Positions 16,718 through 25,639 of a stretch of DNA of 64,000 nt are shown here, piece by piece. Below the pieces are notes generated by a model. It had not been told where the DNA came from, did not search any database, and was given only the letters and a program-made list of their open reading frames with translations. The position numbers and the translations under genes are program-made. Position 1 is the first letter of the stretch. Each line of letters begins with the position of its first letter. The DNA is taken from positions 1 through 64,000 of the forward strand of contig JAEURZ010000005.1 in assembly GCA_016788905.1 (NCBI GenBank), in the 5' to 3' direction. The DNA comes from Elusimicrobiota bacterium (GTDB taxonomy: Bacteria > Elusimicrobiota > Elusimicrobia > FEN-1173).

Positions 16718-17946
16718 GGGGTCGGCCTTCTTTCCTCATGGACACGTTCGAGCGCTTTACGGGCGTAGGCGTGCCCCGGGTTGACCTTTAAACACGCCAG
16801 AAATCGGTCGGCCGCTCCAGACAGGTCCCCCTCGGCGTAACGGATGAGCCCAAGGGTGTATAATTTTTCTGCCGTTTCCGCGGCGTCTCCCGCCAGAACG
16901 GGGTCCTCTGTTTCAACAAGGCGGCCCAACCGGTTCCCCACGCGCACTCGGATACGTTCAATTTCGTCCCGGGCCTGAGGGTCCAACGGATCTTCCTGGA
17001 GCACCGCCAGCCACCCTTGGGCGGCCGAGATCCATTGGCCCGCCCGTTGTGCTTTGAGTGCTTTTTCACGATGAAAGAGGACCAGCTTTTCGCGAGCCTC
17101 ACGAGACACCCGTTCTTGCGTTTTTTCAAAAAGGAGAATTAATCGTTTGTCTCCCGGAGCGGCCTTCATGGCGCTTTGCAACAGGGAAAGAGCGTCTTTG
17201 TCTCTTTTTTCTTTAATCGCGGTTTCCGCCTTCGCCAATCCCTGTTCTATTTCTTTTTCTGTTTGATCTTTTTCAAACCGATCCTGGGCTTCAACCCACA
17301 GGTCCCGCAGAGGACCGTCGTCCGGCCTGAGCGATAAGGCTTCTCCCCACGATCGGGAGGCTTCCTCCCAATCCGATTTGCAAAAAGCCACATAGCCCAT
17401 GACTCGTTTTTCGTCCGATGGGTTAAGGAGAACTCCCGCGTGCAAGGCGGCCTCCAAATTGGAACAAACCGAATGGAGATAATCCCGAAACTTTTGGCTG
17501 GCAGGATCATCCCCCAACGTGACCTCCAACATCAGGTCCACACCGCGACAGGCCCGCAAGGTTTCTTTGGGGGTGCGTTTATGGCTTGCCCGTTCGGCGA
17601 TTTTCAACTCCGCCAGCGCCCGGCGAAGATCCCGTTGTCTTTCCTCCAAAACATTTTCAGCCTGATCAATGATCTGTTGGAGATCTTTGGCGGGGATTCG
17701 ATCGATCTTGTTTCCGTCAATTACTTTTTGTCCCGCCGACAACAAAAGTCGGGATACCCGCCTGTCCCGCGGCGTGTGAATCAACGCCTCCGTTAAAAGG
17801 TTGACGGCCGCGGCGTATTCCCCGCGATCATAAGCCGCTTGTCCCTCCTGAAAATAGGACTTGGGCGTTTCTTCACCTGCGAAAGCACTCCCCAATAATA
17901 AGACCAGCGCCCCTGCTGGGACCCCCATTCTAAAAACCCATTTCAT
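16714..17946 (-). CDS. Exported tetratricopeptide-repeat protein
   Basis: A 410-residue protein with a signal peptide (KWVFRMGVPAGALVLLLGSAFAG) and several TPR-like units. One lies near the N-terminus (YFQEGQAAYDRGEYAAAVNL) and one near the C-terminus (YTLGLIRYAEGDLSGAADRF). Between them is a charged alpha-helical region. Such proteins scaffold periplasmic or outer-membrane assemblies. It overlaps the PorV-TPR gene upstream and the kinase gene downstream by 4 nt each, so its product is probably made in step with both. The C-terminal TPR resembles the one fused to the PorV-like protein, which may reflect duplication or a shared partner. Confidence 0.82.
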   Translation of the reverse strand: MKWVFRMGVPAGALVLLLGSAFAGEETPKSYFQEGQAAYDRGEYAAAVNLLTEALIHTPRDRRVSRLLLSAGQKVIDGNKIDRIPAKDLQQIIDQAENVLEERQRDLRRALAELKIAERASHKRTPKETLRACRGVDLMLEVTLGDDPASQKFRDYLHSVCSNLEAALHAGVLLNPSDEKRVMGYVAFCKSDWEEASRSWGEALSLRPDDGPLRDLWVEAQDRFEKDQTEKEIEQGLAKAETAIKEKRDKDALSLLQSAMKAAPGDKRLILLFEKTQERVSREAREKLVLFHREKALKAQRAGQWISAAQGWLAVLQEDPLDPQARDEIERIRVRVGNRLGRLVETEDPVLAGDAAETAEKLYTLGLIRYAEGDLSGAADRFLACLKVNPGHAYARKALERVHEERRPTP

Positions 17947-19037
17947 GGGGTAAGGGTGATGTTCTGTTTTTGGAGGAGGGCGTTGGCGTCCCGCAGACCA
18001 ATAAGCGCGCGCCGATGGTCTGGATTTTTAGAAATGGCCCGGGCAAAATGGATCACGGCTTGGGCGTAATCTTTGGATTGCAAACTAACCACCCCGCGAG
18101 CGTAATGTTTTTCCGCCATGTTTCCAAAGCGATACGTTATCCCCAGGTGATGAATTTCACCCAGTGCCCCAAGGGGAACATACCCATAGTCAACGTCCAA
18201 GTCCCAAGCCCGAAAACCTAACCCGAGGGTCACCCCACTGCCTTCGCGAGCCTCACGCCCATTAAATCCCACCCGGAACGCCGCCGCATCACGCGCCCAA
18301 TATTCCACCCCCGCGACCAGGGACGGACTCTGCCCCGCCGGAAAGAGCCCATCCACGGAAACGCTTAGCCCTTCAAAAAAGGGTCGAAAATTCACTCCGG
18401 CTTGAAGGGAACGGGGCAAAGACTCATTTTTACCCTGGAATTTTGGATTTTGCCCCCAATGACGAAAGGCAGCTCCGAACGTTAACGTCTTCAAGGGCCC
18501 CTGACGGGCGGGAGACCAAAGACCTCCCCCATCTAAAACAAGCGCGTGGGCACTGGTGCCCGCCAATTGTTCCTGGGCGTAGGTTCCCTGAACTCCCCAC
18601 GCCCAACGGGACCCAAAGTTCCTCCCATACCCCAATCGAGTGGCGGTATCCCGGGCGTTCACATTCCCTTCGGACCCCCCGGTGGGGCTATACCCAGGGA
18701 TGTCCCCATAACTCAGGGTGGTCAGTCCTCCCGCCAGAGCCCCACCGGCCATAAAGGGATGGGCGAATCCCAGATTCTGAACGTCCACATCGTCGATCCA
18801 TCGGGCCCCGCTCAAGGAAACTTCGTCCCGCCATATTCGGCCCAGGCCCGCCGGATTGATTTGAATCCCCGCCAAACCCGTAGCCTCTGCCACACCCGCA
18901 CCGCCCAGAGCGGAGGTACGCGCGCCCGTAGGAAGCCGTAGAAATTCAAACGAGTCGGTTCGTCCCGCCTGAGCCAGGGAACCAAAGCCACCCACCCAAC
19001 CGATGACCATGGACACGAGAAGGATTTCTTTTTTCAT
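17943..19037 (-). CDS. PorV/PorQ-like outer-membrane protein with C-terminal TPR
   Basis: A 364-residue protein. The signal peptide (MKKEILLVSMVIGWVGGFGS, cleaved near AQA) is followed by a start typical of PorV/UPF0164 proteins: FLRLPTGARTSALGGAGVA, then INPAGLG. A FadL-like beta-barrel follows. The last 55 residues form a TPR pair (ARGVVSLQSKDYAQAVIHF). ATG 19037 is chosen because it lies 4 nt after the stop of the preceding gene and begins the signal peptide; a longer frame to 19181 would overlap that gene. In Bacteroidota PorV shuttles type IX secretion cargo; PorV-like proteins in other phyla are not characterised. The gene upstream encodes a surface protein with a sorting-like C-terminus. 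Confidence 0.85.
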   Translation of the reverse strand: MKKEILLVSMVIGWVGGFGSLAQAGRTDSFEFLRLPTGARTSALGGAGVAEATGLAGIQINPAGLGRIWRDEVSLSGARWIDDVDVQNLGFAHPFMAGGALAGGLTTLSYGDIPGYSPTGGSEGNVNARDTATRLGYGRNFGSRWAWGVQGTYAQEQLAGTSAHALVLDGGGLWSPARQGPLKTLTFGAAFRHWGQNPKFQGKNESLPRSLQAGVNFRPFFEGLSVSVDGLFPAGQSPSLVAGVEYWARDAAAFRVGFNGREAREGSGVTLGLGFRAWDLDVDYGYVPLGALGEIHHLGITYRFGNMAEKHYARGVVSLQSKDYAQAVIHFARAISKNPDHRRALIGLRDANALLQKQNITLTP

Positions 19038-19041
19038 GGGA

Positions 19042-20727
19042 TCACCGGAGAATAACGAGTTTCCCGCGTTTCTTGTCGGTGGGACTTTCAATGAGATAGA
19101 AATAGACGCCACTGGAGAGAGGATCCCCTTCCTCATCACGCACATCCCACACCAGCTCACCGTCCCCATCTTTTTCTTCAAGGGTTTTGATCAACCGCCC
19201 CGGCAAACTAAAGACACGGACGGTAGCGACTTCAGCCAGGTCCCCAAAAGTGATCGCGGAGTCTCCCCGTTCCCCTCGAAAAGGGACCGGATAAGCGTAC
19301 GCCGTTTCTAAACGGGTATCCATTTGACCCGAAACAGAGAACACACCCAACCCAGGGGCGCTCACGGTAACAGACCGAGCGTTAAGATCCACGCGAGAGG
19401 AGGGCAATCGGACCCAGAGAGCCTTTTCTTCATTTAATCGGTAAACGGAAAGGGTTCGCGCTCGAAGTTTCGTGCCAGACCCCACATCCACATTTTCACC
19501 GTCAGCGGACGGATAGAGAAACCGCACTTCCACATTCCCGTGGGGTGAAAGGAAGGCCCCTCCTATGTCCATGGCCCGAATTTCCGCGACGGCGCCCGGG
19601 AGAGGGGTGCGGGGAAGAGTCGGGTTTTGTTCCAACTTGGATTCAGCGGAAGCAATCAGGCTGGGAAGCTCCAGAGACCCCAACGGCGTGAGAATCGGAG
19701 TGGTGGAAAGCACAAGACGATAGTCCTCCGCGAATGTTCCAGACGACACCGTGAAACGCACAGCGCCGTCAGGACTTTGAATCGATCCAGAGGACCCCGA
19801 GGTGTTATAGAAAGGGAGTGTGCCCGTGGAACCAAAATATTGATACGAGGTGACCAGAGCCTCCCGATTAACCGCTCGAACACGGGCGAAATAGGTCGTT
19901 CCTTCCGCCAACCCATTAAAATCCGCGTAAAGCTGGGCGGTTGACGTGGAAACAAGACCATGGCTGAATCCGGACACGGGGGAAAGTTGCGCCTCATAGA
20001 CAGTGTCGGGTGGATTTCCTATCACCGCTCCGGAGGTCCAGTGAAGACGGAAACCCTGTACAGTCAAATGGGAATACCTGGGGACGGTCATTCCCGGAAC
20101 CTCTGCCGCGGTGGCTGTGGATCCCAACGAAACGAAGGAGGTTTGATTCCCGTCAGTGTTAACAGCACGAACCTGAAAGCTGTAGGTGGTGTTGGGAGAA
20201 AATCCGTTAAAGATGATGTCCGTGTTCATTGTGGCGGTCGTCTCAATAACTGTCGTAAAACCGTCCGAAGTGGTTTGAATTTCATAGAGAGTGCCCAGGG
20301 GATTCCCGTTCTGTCCCCACTGAGGTTGCAGTTGAGTGGTGGAAACAACAGACACTGGAAGCGCCAAGGGAAGATTGGCCAACGTACGAGTAGAGCCCAG
20401 CGCGACGCTGCCCGCCATGGACGCCAGGGTGGACACTTGAGCGTAATAGAGGGTGTTGGGGAGAAGCGGGATCGTTGAACCGAAAACGGTGGGCGGGTTG
20501 AAAGTCGCCAGGGTGAACGGAGAAAGGAAAGCCGGGTCGTCATCCACCTGACTGTATTGGACAGTACCCGTGCTGCACAAGGAACCCCAATGAAGCGTTA
20601 GGCCCATTTCGTTCACCAACGAAAATGGGGCTGTTGAAAGATAGACACAACTTGCCGCTGGGGTCGTCAACAAAATTCCCAGGACAAAAGCGCCTAGAAG
20701 GACCTGACCCTGCCTTATTCTTTTCAT
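19042..20727 (-). CDS. Surface protein with fibronectin-III-like repeats and FlgD/sorting-like C-terminus
   Basis: A 561-residue exported protein. A signal peptide (ending near TTPAASC) precedes about three FN3-like repeats of roughly 95 residues. These share the pattern W-x-NGNP/IGNP, TxYE, NTTYxFxVRAVN and SLGSTAT. A beta-rich region follows. The last 85 residues have the FlgD Ig-like / type A sorting-like form (VRVFSLPGRLIKTLEEKDGD, then SSGVYFYLIES and KLVILR). Such C-terminal domains serve as secretion signals in type IX systems; here that is an inference. It is the first gene of the five-gene operon ending in a two-component system. The cysteine at the end of the leader could also suggest lipidation. 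Confidence 0.82.
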   Translation of the reverse strand: MKRIRQGQVLLGAFVLGILLTTPAASCVYLSTAPFSLVNEMGLTLHWGSLCSTGTVQYSQVDDDPAFLSPFTLATFNPPTVFGSTIPLLPNTLYYAQVSTLASMAGSVALGSTRTLANLPLALPVSVVSTTQLQPQWGQNGNPLGTLYEIQTTSDGFTTVIETTATMNTDIIFNGFSPNTTYSFQVRAVNTDGNQTSFVSLGSTATAAEVPGMTVPRYSHLTVQGFRLHWTSGAVIGNPPDTVYEAQLSPVSGFSHGLVSTSTAQLYADFNGLAEGTTYFARVRAVNREALVTSYQYFGSTGTLPFYNTSGSSGSIQSPDGAVRFTVSSGTFAEDYRLVLSTTPILTPLGSLELPSLIASAESKLEQNPTLPRTPLPGAVAEIRAMDIGGAFLSPHGNVEVRFLYPSADGENVDVGSGTKLRARTLSVYRLNEEKALWVRLPSSRVDLNARSVTVSAPGLGVFSVSGQMDTRLETAYAYPVPFRGERGDSAITFGDLAEVATVRVFSLPGRLIKTLEEKDGDGELVWDVRDEEGDPLSSGVYFYLIESPTDKKRGKLVILR

Positions 20728-20942
20728 TTTTGGCGATCACTCTCCATACTCAAGCTTACCTGGAACCCCTGACTTCTGCCTGCTCGCGAACTGAAATCAT
20801 CCTGAAATATCACTCTTCCTTGATTCCTTTTCATAGATATACTGCCCCATTCCACCCCTTGTCAATGGCAAGGTTGTGCCGCAATTCTGACTCACTAAAT
20901 AGTACTATAAGCACATACGTAACATCACACCGAGGCGTTAAA
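20728..20942. promoter_or_regulatory. Divergent intergenic region between the FN3 operon and the ATPase-MscS operon
   Basis: This 215-bp AT-rich region must carry the promoters of both divergent operons. Candidate -10-like hexamers include TATAAG near 20910 (plus). No pair of hexamers with standard spacing is convincing. Confidence 0.4.
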
Positions 20943-23369
20943 ATGTCGTTTGTCCAAACCAAATTGAATTATCTTCAAGAATTCTATTTTTCTCACTATC
21001 CCCCTTTCATTGACCAAACCTGGGTTTGGGTGGGAGCTTGGGTCCTGGCTGTTTTGGGGGCGACTTGGCTCTTTACCTTAATGGTTCGGGGCGTTGGGGT
21101 CTTTCTAGGGGGGACTTATGTTCCGGTCGATCAAGCCAAAGATCAAGGGACCCCTTTGGACGAACAAATGAACGGTTTGGCCCTTTGGTTAACAAAAACT
21201 CTAATGGATTTATCCAAAAACATCCAAACTGAAGTTCAGGAAAATATTGCCAAACATGTGGAACAACTCTCCACCGACCTCATTAAAGAGCAGGCCGGGG
21301 TTTTGGCTGTTTTTGAAATGCCCACCCCTTCTCTGAACTTACGGACGTTCATCGGAGAGGAAGAAAACCGCGTGGGGGATCTGGTTCTCACGGTTCACCG
21401 GCGTGTGTCACGATTGGCCCGCCGCACGGACTTAGCCGCGGCGTTTCGCGAACGACTCACCCAATCGGTGGACGCCATTGTTCGCGTGGCCCCTCCCCAC
21501 TATGTGGTGGTTCACACCAATGAAAATCTTAAATTCGAAGAAGGAGATTCGCTCACTATAAAAATCGCCAAAGTCTTGAGACGCGGACACCGGTGGGTGG
21601 AACGGCGACTCTCGTGGCTCTCTCAGCCCCTCTCTTTGGGCGAACGCGAGTGGCCTGTTCGCGTCAGAAAGATCCCGTGGCAATCGATTTTACAGGCCCG
21701 ATTGGGCAACGACCTCCCCCTGTCCATCCGGCAAGGGTTAACGCGAACGAACGGGATGGCCCACAAAGTGCAAGAAGTTCTTCGCGAATCAGCCCGTGTG
21801 GTCCAGTTCAACTTAGAATCGGCGTCAGCAGAACTCAAGGAAGATGCCCAGGGATCGATCCCCCCCTCCGCCCTGACCTCAGCCCGGGCCACAGCCGAGG
21901 GAGGGATGGACCGGGTTGTAACCCGCCTCAAAACCCTGCTGGATGAAATGGCCCAAGAACACAAACAAATCGAAGCCGATTTGGTTTCCCAAGCCGAGAA
22001 CGTTCTCCAACGCATTCGCAAGGACATAGACGTCGCCGATACTGTGGGAGCCATCGTCACCCAAAAAATGGAAAATTTCGTTCTTGCCAGCCAAGAACGG
22101 TGGTCGCGAATGAAAAAACGCTCCCGGATTGCCGTTTCTCTTTTGGGACGCCAATGGGTAAAATGGCGGGAGAAATTAAGCCAAGCCAGGGCTCACTTGG
22201 GACTCAAACCTTCCGACACCCAATTGTGGCTGGACTCGTTGGACGGAGCGACCGTTTCCCAACCCTTGGCAAAGGTTCCGCCTTTGTATCGACGGGTTTT
22301 CCGTTTTGAACCGTTGGACGATGAAGATTTTTTTGTTAGCCGAGACGAATCTCTGGAAGTTCTGAAGTCCGCCCGGGATCGTTGGCAACAAGGATTTCCA
22401 TCTTCTATCGGAATCTTTGGTCCCGTGGGAAGCGGAAAAACAAGTTTGATCCTTTGTGGACAACAACGGTTTTTTTCCGATGTTCCCTTTCATTTCATTA
22501 CATTGAAGGACATTCAAGATGACATCCCGGGTCTTTTTCAGTTTCTAACGGAGGCTTTAAAGCTCAGCAAACTCCCCAAAGAACCGACCCTGGGGGACAT
22601 CTCCCAAGCCCTTCAAGAACAAATAGGGAAAGCTGTGGTGGTTTTGGAAGGGGCCAACCTTCTCTTTAGTCGTCGCATTGGAGGGTTTGAGGCCTTGGAT
22701 GCCTTTATTCATCTCATGAGCGCCACCCGTCCAGAAATTCTTTGGGTGGTCAGTCTGGGAGAAACAGCCTGGAAATATCTGGATCGCGTCCGTTCTTTTT
22801 CCCGGCATTTTTCCTACACCATTAACGCCAGAAACATGGATCGTGAAGATCTCGAACGGGTCATGACGGTGCGGCATGAAATCACAGGCTACGATTTAGT
22901 TTTTGTCGCTCCCGACGGGTTTATCCCTAAAAAAGTTTTATCCTGGAAAAAGCAAACCTCTGAAAAAGACACCCAACCGAACATTCGGAACCGTTTTTTT
23001 CAAGACCTGAAAGAGGCCTCTGATGGAAACACCTACTCGGCCTTGTTCTATTGGTTGTCTTCTGTGGATTTCTCGGACGATAAACAAGTGTTGGTTCATC
23101 CTCTTAAACCCCTGGACACCGGGGTCATCCGCATGTTAAGTCCATTGCATCGGATGACGCTGCTGGCCACTTTGCAACATGGGATCATGACGCCTCTTCT
23201 TTACTCAAAAATTTTTCGATCGACTCTTTCTCATGGCGAAATACTGCTGCGTGAGCTTTCGGACAAAAAGTTACTCCTGGAAACCCCTCTGGGGAGATAC
23301 CAGCCCAACCCGATTTTAGTCCCCGCAATCATTAAAGTTTTACGGGAAGGAAACCTCATTTATGATTAA
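20943..23369 (+). CDS. Membrane-anchored P-loop ATPase coupled to an MscS channel gene
   Basis: An 808-residue protein. One transmembrane segment (about 22-52) precedes a long helical region of about 400 residues with coiled-coil character. The P-loop is at 493-500 (GPVGSGKTS), with a Walker B-like VVVLEGANLLF (about 566-577) in which Glu stands where Asp is usual. A winged-helix-like C-terminus follows. It resembles STAND/AAA-type ATPases but I cannot name a family. ATG 20943 is chosen over longer frames because it starts right before the membrane segment. The stop overlaps the mscS start by 8 nt, so the two proteins are probably made together and may work together; a gating or assembly role is inference. 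Confidence 0.75.
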   Translation: MSFVQTKLNYLQEFYFSHYPPFIDQTWVWVGAWVLAVLGATWLFTLMVRGVGVFLGGTYVPVDQAKDQGTPLDEQMNGLALWLTKTLMDLSKNIQTEVQENIAKHVEQLSTDLIKEQAGVLAVFEMPTPSLNLRTFIGEEENRVGDLVLTVHRRVSRLARRTDLAAAFRERLTQSVDAIVRVAPPHYVVVHTNENLKFEEGDSLTIKIAKVLRRGHRWVERRLSWLSQPLSLGEREWPVRVRKIPWQSILQARLGNDLPLSIRQGLTRTNGMAHKVQEVLRESARVVQFNLESASAELKEDAQGSIPPSALTSARATAEGGMDRVVTRLKTLLDEMAQEHKQIEADLVSQAENVLQRIRKDIDVADTVGAIVTQKMENFVLASQERWSRMKKRSRIAVSLLGRQWVKWREKLSQARAHLGLKPSDTQLWLDSLDGATVSQPLAKVPPLYRRVFRFEPLDDEDFFVSRDESLEVLKSARDRWQQGFPSSIGIFGPVGSGKTSLILCGQQRFFSDVPFHFITLKDIQDDIPGLFQFLTEALKLSKLPKEPTLGDISQALQEQIGKAVVVLEGANLLFSRRIGGFEALDAFIHLMSATRPEILWVVSLGETAWKYLDRVRSFSRHFSYTINARNMDREDLERVMTVRHEITGYDLVFVAPDGFIPKKVLSWKKQTSEKDTQPNIRNRFFQDLKEASDGNTYSALFYWLSSVDFSDDKQVLVHPLKPLDTGVIRMLSPLHRMTLLATLQHGIMTPLLYSKIFRSTLSHGEILLRELSDKKLLLETPLGRYQPNPILVPAIIKVLREGNLIYD

Positions 23370-24357
23370 GCGTCGAATCGTCGTGGCGGTCATCCTGGGT
23401 ATCGGTCTGTGGGGAGGGACACTGGCCTGGGGTGGAAAATCCGGATCAGCGGAACCGGTCGAAATCACACACAAAGAAGAATCCCTCTCCATGAACATCG
23501 CCGTTGCTTCTCAATCCTTAAAAGAACCGTTGGGAGAAGTGCGTCAACGGGCATCTAACTTAGGGATTAAAATAGCGTTTTCTATCGCGCTGGTCATGGG
23601 GGCCTTCCTCGCTATTCGATTGGGTCTCTTCATTTTAAACACGTTATCGGAACGAGCCGCGCGATACCGTTTCTTAAAAAAAGCCGGACCCGCGTTCCAA
23701 GTTTTGGTTTGGAGCGCGACAATTTATGTGGTCGTTGTTTGGGTTTTTCATCCTCAACGGGAGACTCTTCTCGCGTTCATGACCGCGTCTGGGGTGGCCA
23801 TCGGGTTCGCCTCCCAGGACATGTTGAAAAATATTTTTGGTGGGTTAATGATTGTCTTGGATCGACCGTTTCAGGTTGGGGATAAAATAAAAGTTGGGGA
23901 GTTTTACGGAGAAGTGGTTGAAATTGGACTTCGAACCACACGCATCGTTACGCCGGACGACAACACCGTCTCGGTTCCCAACATGGAAATCGTGAACAAA
24001 TCCGTTTCCAACGCCAACTCCGGGGCGTTGGATTGCCAGGTGGTTACCGAGATTTATCTCCCGCCCCAAGCGGACATTCTGATCGCCCGAAAGATCGCCT
24101 GGGAAGCCGCCATCACGTCGCCCCACGTCTACCTCAAAAAACCAGTGACCGTTGTCGTTGTGGAAAAACCGATCGAACGGAGGGTTCTGACTCAATTAAA
24201 AATAAAAGCCTACGTCTTAGACACCCGTCTCGAATTCGCGTTCTCCTCCGACGTGACGGAGGCCATCCTCAATGAGTTCAAGAAAAGAGGTTGGGGCCAA
24301 AATGAAATTGTTCTCACCCCAGAACCTTTTGAAGAAAGGCCCTCCACAGGGGCGTAA
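23362..24357 (+). CDS. MscS-family mechanosensitive channel
   Basis: A 331-residue channel. A hydrophobic leader (about 5-25) is followed by membrane helices near 75-95 and 110-130 and a pore-lining helix near 135-165 (VAIGFASQDMLKNIFGGLMI). The MscS beta-domain (FQVGDKIKVGEFYGEVVEIG, then TPDDNTVSVPNMEIVN) and the C-terminal alpha/beta domain complete it. It likely opens under membrane tension to release solutes. It is the second gene of an operon with a P-loop ATPase, overlapping it by 8 nt, with GGAAGG as ribosome site. It is distinct from the second MscS protein at 44041-44925. Confidence 0.92.
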   Translation: MIKRRIVVAVILGIGLWGGTLAWGGKSGSAEPVEITHKEESLSMNIAVASQSLKEPLGEVRQRASNLGIKIAFSIALVMGAFLAIRLGLFILNTLSERAARYRFLKKAGPAFQVLVWSATIYVVVVWVFHPQRETLLAFMTASGVAIGFASQDMLKNIFGGLMIVLDRPFQVGDKIKVGEFYGEVVEIGLRTTRIVTPDDNTVSVPNMEIVNKSVSNANSGALDCQVVTEIYLPPQADILIARKIAWEAAITSPHVYLKKPVTVVVVEKPIERRVLTQLKIKAYVLDTRLEFAFSSDVTEAILNEFKKRGWGQNEIVLTPEPFEERPSTGA

Positions 24358-24369
24358 ATCTCCTATTTG

Positions 24370-25002
24370 TTATTTTTGGGATACCTTAGGATCAAGCTCA
24401 CCGGCCCCCGCCTGAACCTCCACTGCCCCCGCTGAAAAAGAAAGAAGAACCGTTCCCAGGCGAGAGTTGTAGCCCATCACCGGGGCCACCACCTGATAGG
24501 ACTCCTCGGCCGCGCCCTTCAAAACTTGCACGCTGGAAACCGCCACGATCTCTTGAGCAATTAGGCCGGTGAGGGGCTGGCCTTCCCATTTTTTATCTGT
24601 GGCCACCACAATTTTTCCCGCCGCGTTCGCCACGGCGACAAACCCGACCCCCGGTTGTCGAACAAACGAGCGGGTGTACCCGTCCACCTGTTCCATGTTT
24701 TCACGCAACATCTCGGAACGAATAGCCCAAACGAAGGGGATGGCGGTCAATTGAAGAAATCCTTCCGTCCTCTTCGACAATTCCAATTGAGTTTTGGCCA
24801 CAACGGCTTCTTCCCGTTGGGCACTTTCATTTATAACTTTCCGTACAGAGAGCTCTTTCCATAAATACAAACCACCCCCGATCAAGACCAACAGACCTAG
24901 ATTGATGAGGGTTACTTTAACCGCTGTCCCGTAGGTCTTTTGGGGACGGTTGGTCTCAATGGGCGTTGCCGGTGAAACAGAATCTGGTGTTTGTTCCGTC
25001 AT
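24370..25002 (-). CDS. Membrane-anchored Cache-like sensor protein
   Basis: A 210-residue protein with one transmembrane helix (about 30-48) and an extracytoplasmic domain. It resembles a single Cache/PAS-like sensor: a long helix, then VGFVAVANAAGKIVVATDKK and a final beta-hairpin with LGTVLLSFSAG. It has no output domain, so it may bind a small ligand or modify a partner. AAGGAG lies just before the ATG. It is convergent with the MscS gene, with 12 bp between stops. It is 24 bp downstream of a coiled-coil protein gene and probably co-transcribed with it. Confidence 0.65.
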   Translation of the reverse strand: MTEQTPDSVSPATPIETNRPQKTYGTAVKVTLINLGLLVLIGGGLYLWKELSVRKVINESAQREEAVVAKTQLELSKRTEGFLQLTAIPFVWAIRSEMLRENMEQVDGYTRSFVRQPGVGFVAVANAAGKIVVATDKKWEGQPLTGLIAQEIVAVSSVQVLKGAAEESYQVVAPVMGYNSRLGTVLLSFSAGAVEVQAGAGELDPKVSQK

Positions 25003-25026
25003 GGTTTTCTCCTTAAAAGCGTGGAA

Positions 25027-25383
25027 TTATTTATCCTTGGAAGATTTCTCTTTCGTCCCGTCGTTTTTGGGACGCAATCGGTCCCACGCCAAGTTCAAAC
25101 CGGATTTCAGATCGTGCCAGGCGGCCTCAACCCCAACTTTTAATCCGTCCCAGGCTTCCCCAGAATCGTTTTTCAAGGCGCCCAGTTTCTCCCTCAATTG
25201 GGATTGTTTTTCTTTCAAATGAGCGACTTGTTTTTGGAGGTCCGCTTTCGCATCCCCCGTGGCTTGATCCACCTTCCCTAAAAGCTCATCCAAACGGGCT
25301 CCCCACTTTCTAAATTCATCCTCCATCCCTGAACGAAATTTCTCTTTTTCCGGTTGTTCACCTTTAGGTGTCACTGGATCCAT
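25027..25383 (-). CDS. Small soluble coiled-coil protein
   Basis: A 118-residue, highly charged, alpha-helical protein with heptad character across about 20-85. Amphipathic 11-mer-like segments near the C-terminus (AWDGLKVGVEAAWHDLKSG) recall apolipoprotein-like or stress-associated helical proteins such as the sll1863 type. There is no signal peptide or membrane segment. ATG 25383 is chosen because a strong AGGAGG lies 4 nt upstream; an in-frame ATG at 25416 would extend it by 11 residues. It is upstream of and probably co-transcribed with the Cache-like gene. Function unknown. Confidence 0.65.
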   Translation of the reverse strand: MDPVTPKGEQPEKEKFRSGMEDEFRKWGARLDELLGKVDQATGDAKADLQKQVAHLKEKQSQLREKLGALKNDSGEAWDGLKVGVEAAWHDLKSGLNLAWDRLRPKNDGTKEKSSKDK

Positions 25384-25639
25384 AGGGCCTCCTGGGGGCA
25401 TTGAGTGGAACGACACTCCTATTATGACCTATAAAAGGGCTCATGAGGAGGGAGGGTGGGTGTAAAAAGAAGCATCTGTTGCGGTAAACTCCTTATTCAC
25501 AAGGTAAGAGGGCCGCACCAGATGCCAGCCTGTCACGCTCCGCCTGGCCTAACGGGCAGTGGAATTTGCAAGGTGATGACGAACAAAAGCGTCGGCACTT
25601 GTAGTCTTTGCGCCGGGTCAATGCGATCAACAAACGGGC
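25384..25639. other. Upstream region of the coiled-coil gene and non-coding relic DNA
   Basis: Holds the ribosome site and presumed promoter of the minus-strand coiled-coil gene, then DNA next to the ISL3 fragment. No intact gene is seen. An inverted match GCATCTG ... CAGATGC-type (25470-25476 and about 25517-25523) encloses 40 bases and may be part of the old element. Confidence 0.4.
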
